A DNA stretch of 16,738 nucleotides from Bacillota bacterium (GTDB lineage Bacteria > Bacillota > Bacilli > Lactobacillales > Aerococcaceae): assembly GCA_023442905.1 (NCBI GenBank), contig JAEZWY010000216.1:1-16738 (forward strand), written 5' to 3'. Numbering within the stretch: the first letter of the stretch is position 1; the number at the start of each line of letters is the position of its first letter. A program made the position numbers and the translations under genes. The notes beneath the pieces were generated by a model. That model was given only the letters and a program-made list of their open reading frames with translations. It had not been told where the DNA came from and ran no database searches. This document shows positions 13,938-16,738 of this stretch, in pieces.

Positions 13938-14975
13938 ATGGACGAATTATTTAAAAGTATTACTGAAGTAGTGCCGGAAGTTCAGAAGACCTATTTTGAG
14001 AGAATTAGCGTATTACAGCGGATTTTCAAAGATGGTCCGATTGGTCGGAAGGGACTAGCTGAAAAGTTAGGAATTACCGAACGACCGCTACGTACAATTA
14101 CAGATGTTTTGAAACAACAAGGTCTCATTGATTCTTCTCCCGCAGGTATGACAATTACGCCAAAAGGGGAACGAGCAATTGCTACAGGTCAAGACTTGTG
14201 GCGAGATACAAATAAAATTCACCTACAAGAAAAATATTTGGCTGATGTGCTCAACATAGCAGATGCTCGAATTGTTTCAGGAGATATCGACCAGGATCAA
14301 CATATTTTGTTTGAAATGGGTCTACAAGTTTCAAAATACTTAGACACGAATTTACCAGCGGGGAATCATACGATTGCTGTTACTGGTGGTTCAACTATGC
14401 TAGAGGTAAGTGAACATGTTCAATTAGCACCTTCTGCTGACAGACACTTTACTGTTGTCGCAGCCAGGGGTGGGATCGGAGATGCTTCAGCAACCCAAGC
14501 CAACACAATTAGCGATATTCTAGCGCAAAAGTTATATGGTCATAACATTTCTTTATATGCACCTGAGAATCTATCTGAGGTTGCAAATATGGCTTTAATG
14601 AATGATCCAGTAATTCAATCAACTTTAAAACGGTTAAAAGAGGCTAATATTTTGCTTTTCAGTGTTGGTAATGCTAAAATTATGGCAAAGCGTAGGGGGC
14701 TTGATTCAGAAAGTTCTTCTAAGATTAAGAGTAACCACGCTGTAGGGGAAGTGTTCGGATGTTTCTTCGATAAGGAAGGAAAAATTGTTCACCGAATCCC
14801 TAGAATAGGTCTTCAACTAGAGGACTTGGCAGATATTGAATTGCCAATTCTTATCGCTGGAGGCAGTGTTAAAGCAGAAGCAATACAGGCTTTTGCAAAA
14901 CTCGCACCTAAACAGTTAGTCATTATAACTGATCAAGGTGCCTCAAATATGGTTTTAAATGGGGAATCCCATTAA
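13938..14975 (+). CDS. cggR: Central glycolytic genes regulator CggR (SorC/DeoR-type repressor)
   Basis: Repressor of the gap operon; in B. subtilis fructose-1,6-bisphosphate releases it from DNA. The protein is 345 residues. The N-terminal winged helix-turn-helix (about 20-75) includes GRKGLAEKLGITERPLRTIT. The C-terminal sugar-binding domain (about 90-340) contains the phosphosugar-contact motifs TGGSTM and AARGGIGDASATQANTI, then SVGNA and IAGGSVKAEAI. The start is ATG 13938: AGGA and GTGGGG lie at 13923-13934, although spacing is not ideal. An in-frame GTG at 13929 is too close to AGGA and is rejected. It precedes gap by 37 nt, as in other Firmicutes. A hairpin spans its stop codon. Confidence 0.95.
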   Translation: MDELFKSITEVVPEVQKTYFERISVLQRIFKDGPIGRKGLAEKLGITERPLRTITDVLKQQGLIDSSPAGMTITPKGERAIATGQDLWRDTNKIHLQEKYLADVLNIADARIVSGDIDQDQHILFEMGLQVSKYLDTNLPAGNHTIAVTGGSTMLEVSEHVQLAPSADRHFTVVAARGGIGDASATQANTISDILAQKLYGHNISLYAPENLSEVANMALMNDPVIQSTLKRLKEANILLFSVGNAKIMAKRRGLDSESSSKIKSNHAVGEVFGCFFDKEGKIVHRIPRIGLQLEDLADIELPILIAGGSVKAEAIQAFAKLAPKQLVIITDQGASNMVLNGESH

Positions 14976-14977
14976 AA
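14954..14977 (+). promoter_or_regulatory. Hairpin across the cggR stop codon, possible mRNA processing/stability element
   Basis: AATGGG (14958-14963) pairs with CCCATT (14968-14973) around a GAAT loop; one mismatch then three further T-A pairs extend it. No T run follows, so it is not a terminator. In B. subtilis the cggR-gapA mRNA is cleaved near the end of cggR, leaving a stable gapA mRNA with a 5' stem-loop. The position fits that arrangement (inference). Confidence 0.45.
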
Positions 14978-15012
14978 TAATTTTGTATTCCATTAAGGAG
15001 GAATTTTGTAGT

Positions 15013-16026
15013 ATGGCAATTAAATTAGCAATTAACGGTTTTGGTCGTATCGGTCGTTTAACTTTACGTCGTATCTGGGAAGAAAATGAATCAAATGTAG
15101 AAATCGTGGCAATCAACGATTTAACAGACAACGAATTCTTAGCTTACCTATTAAAATATGATACAGCTCACGGTACTTTCAACCACGATATCGAAACTAC
15201 TGAAAATGGTATTTCAATCGATGGTAAAGAAATCACTGTATACTCTGAACGTGACGCAAACGATTTACCTTGGGGTGACTTAGGTGTTGATATCGTTCTA
15301 GAATGTACTGGTTTCTACGCTACAAAAGAAAAATCTCAAGCACACATCAACGCTGGTGCTAAAAAAGTTATCATCTCAGCTCCTGCTGATGCTGAAACTA
15401 AAACAATTGTTTACGGTGTAAACGAAGATATCATCGAAGCTGAAGATAAAATTATCTCTGGTGCTTCATGTACTACTAACTGTTTAGCTCCTGTAGTTAA
15501 CGTGTTAGAAAAAGAATTTGGTATCAAACATGGTTTAATGTCAACAATCCATGCTTACACTTCTACACAATCATTACAAGATGCACCTAACGGTAAAAAA
15601 GGTAACTTCCGTAACGGTCGTGCAGCTGCAGAAAATGCTATTCCAGCATCTACTGGTGCAGCAAAAGCTGTAGGTCGCGTTATTCCTTCAGTTAACGGTA
15701 AAGTTGACGGTACTGCTATCCGTATTCCTATCGTTACTGGTTCAATGACTGAGTTCTACTCAACATTAAACACTAAAGTTACAGTTGAAGAAGTTAACGC
15801 TGCTATGGAAAAATACGCTAACCCATCATTCTTATACAACACTGATGAAATCGTATCTTCTGACATCGTTGGTGTTCCAGCTGGTTCAATCTTCGACGCA
15901 ACTCAAACTAAAGTTATCGAATCTGAAGATGGCCAATTAGTTAAAACTGTTGCTTGGTACGATAACGAAGCTGGTTTCGTTTCTCAATTCGTACGTTTAA
16001 TCGAATTCTTTGCTGCTAAACAATAA
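15013..16026 (+). CDS. gap: Glyceraldehyde-3-phosphate dehydrogenase, NAD-dependent glycolytic type
   Basis: Catalyses oxidative phosphorylation of glyceraldehyde-3-phosphate to 1,3-bisphosphoglycerate with NAD+. The 337 residues match the family. The Rossmann motif INGFGRIGR is at 6-14. The second strand ends in AINDL, with Asp suiting NAD rather than NADP. Catalytic C153 lies in SGASCTTNCLAP and H180 in TIHAYTSTQ. NGRAAAENAIPASTGAAKAV binds phosphate, and WYDNEAGF is near the C-terminus. Codon use is strongly biased (GGT, CGT, AAC, TTC), as in highly expressed genes. The start is ATG 15013 with AAGGAGGA at 14995-15002; an upstream in-frame ATG at 14959 falls inside cggR and is rejected. Cotranscribed with cggR. 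Confidence 0.98.
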   Translation: MAIKLAINGFGRIGRLTLRRIWEENESNVEIVAINDLTDNEFLAYLLKYDTAHGTFNHDIETTENGISIDGKEITVYSERDANDLPWGDLGVDIVLECTGFYATKEKSQAHINAGAKKVIISAPADAETKTIVYGVNEDIIEAEDKIISGASCTTNCLAPVVNVLEKEFGIKHGLMSTIHAYTSTQSLQDAPNGKKGNFRNGRAAAENAIPASTGAAKAVGRVIPSVNGKVDGTAIRIPIVTGSMTEFYSTLNTKVTVEEVNAAMEKYANPSFLYNTDEIVSSDIVGVPAGSIFDATQTKVIESEDGQLVKTVAWYDNEAGFVSQFVRLIEFFAAKQ

Positions 16027-16058
16027 TTCATTGTTTAAAAGTAAAATCAGTTGAATTT

Positions 16059-16091
16059 GGGCGGGAAGCTTCGCGCTTCCTGCCCTTTTTT
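16059..16091 (+). terminator. Terminator-like hairpin between gap and pgk
   Basis: GGGCGGGAAGC (16059-16069) pairs with GCTTCCTGCCC (16075-16085) over 11 bp with one G-T pair and a TTCGC loop, followed by six T (16086-16091). No promoter is visible between it and pgk, so it may be a partial terminator. Confidence 0.88.
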
Positions 16092-16127
16092 ATTGGTTAA
16101 CAACTTAAGATAAGGAGTGCTATTTTA

Positions 16128-16738
16128 ATGGCTAAGAAAACTGTAAAAGACATCGATTTAAAAGGTAAAGTAGTTTTAGAACGTGCTGATTTTAACGTTC
16201 CAATGGACAAAGACCTTAATATTACTGATGACAACCGTATCGTTCAAGCATTACCAACTATTGAGTATATTCTTGAGCAAGGTGGTCGTTTAGTATTATT
16301 CTCTCACCTTGGTAAAGTGAAAACAGAAGAAGACAAAGCTTCTAAATCTCTACGCCCAGTTGCAGAACGTTTATCTGAAAAATTAGGTAAAGAAGTTACT
16401 TTCGTAGCGCAAACTCGTGGTCAAGAATTAGAAGATGCTATCGCTAACCTTAAAGATGGCGAAGTATTAATGTTTGAAAACACTCGTTTCGAAGATGTAG
16501 ACGGTAAGAAAGAAAGCAAGAACGATCCTGAATTAGGTAAATACTGGGCTTCATTAGGCGACGTATTTGTTAATGACGCATTCGGTACTGCCCATCGTGA
16601 ACATGCTTCTAACGTTGGTATCTCAAACAACACCGAAGCTGTTGCTGGTTTCTTAATGGAAAAAGAAATCCAATTCTTGGGCGATGCTGTTAACGAACCA
16701 AAACGTCCATTCGTTGCAATCTTAGGTGGTGCGAAAGT
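16128..16738 (+). CDS. pgk: Phosphoglycerate kinase (3'-truncated by window)
   Basis: Transfers phosphate from 1,3-bisphosphoglycerate to ADP, the step after Gap. 203 complete codons are present of about 395 usual; the frame is open to the window end. The N-terminal domain is recognisable: RADFNVP (19-25), the PGK signature with Ala where Val is common; SHLGKVK (59-65); FENTRFEDVDGKKESKNDPE; and VNDAFGTAHREHAS. Start: ATG 16128 with AAGGAG (16112-16117) 10 nt upstream. Codon bias is as strong as in gap. It follows gap across a terminator-like hairpin with no visible promoter, so it is probably expressed by readthrough from the cggR promoter. Confidence 0.97.
   Translation, partial: MAKKTVKDIDLKGKVVLERADFNVPMDKDLNITDDNRIVQALPTIEYILEQGGRLVLFSHLGKVKTEEDKASKSLRPVAERLSEKLGKEVTFVAQTRGQELEDAIANLKDGEVLMFENTRFEDVDGKKESKNDPELGKYWASLGDVFVNDAFGTAHREHASNVGISNNTEAVAGFLMEKEIQFLGDAVNEPKRPFVAILGGAK

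Noticed and set aside
13777..13971. 64-codon + strand open frame between clpP and cggR
   Set aside because: It starts at a -35 element, runs through the operator repeats and overlaps cggR in another frame, without a ribosome binding site.

Overview
The window comes from a low-GC Firmicute, most likely a member of Lactobacillales. Evidence: a Gram-positive PolC replicase; a NusA without the proteobacterial C-terminal repeats; a CtsR-type operator at clpP; a CggR repressor upstream of gap; and the SHLGKVK form of the PGK substrate loop common in streptococci and enterococci. An Aerococcaceae or Carnobacteriaceae host is a guess I cannot confirm. The DNA looks chromosomal and mostly housekeeping. 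I see no insertion sequence, integrase, phage gene, CRISPR array or rRNA.

Layout on the + strand. (1) The last two thirds of polC, closed by a strong terminator. (2) A two-gene operon: a duplicated DUF1538 membrane protein, translationally coupled (TGATG) to a protein made of two fused PII-like domains. Its leader holds an intrinsic-terminator-like hairpin and a 16-bp palindrome. (3) The rimP-nusA-rnpM(ylxR)-ylxQ-infB-rbfA operon, with a clear promoter, a terminator-like attenuator before rimP and a very long perfect terminator after rbfA. (4) A secreted LysM protein with a SleB-like hydrolase domain, preceded by an unusually long leader. (5) A minus-strand segment with a DUF1304 membrane protein and tRNA-Arg(CCG), each with its own promoter and terminator. 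(6) clpP with a CtsR-type operator overlapping its promoter. (7) cggR-gap-pgk, the start of a glycolytic operon, with a CggR-operator-like repeat downstream of the cggR promoter; pgk runs off the window.

How the genes work together. The rimP operon couples ribosome maturation (RimP, RbfA), translation initiation (IF2), transcription elongation and termination (NusA) and RNA binding (RnpM, YlxQ). CggR senses fructose-1,6-bisphosphate in known relatives and controls gap and downstream glycolysis. ClpP is the proteolytic core of the stress proteases. The DUF1538/tandem-PII pair is the least understood part. By analogy with AmtB-GlnK and SbtA-SbtB, the PII-like partner may gate the membrane protein in response to a nucleotide or metabolite; substrate and ligand are unknown. 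This pair, with its possible riboregulation, is my best candidate for something undescribed.

All calls come from reading the sequence. Family names rest on recognised motifs, not on database searches.
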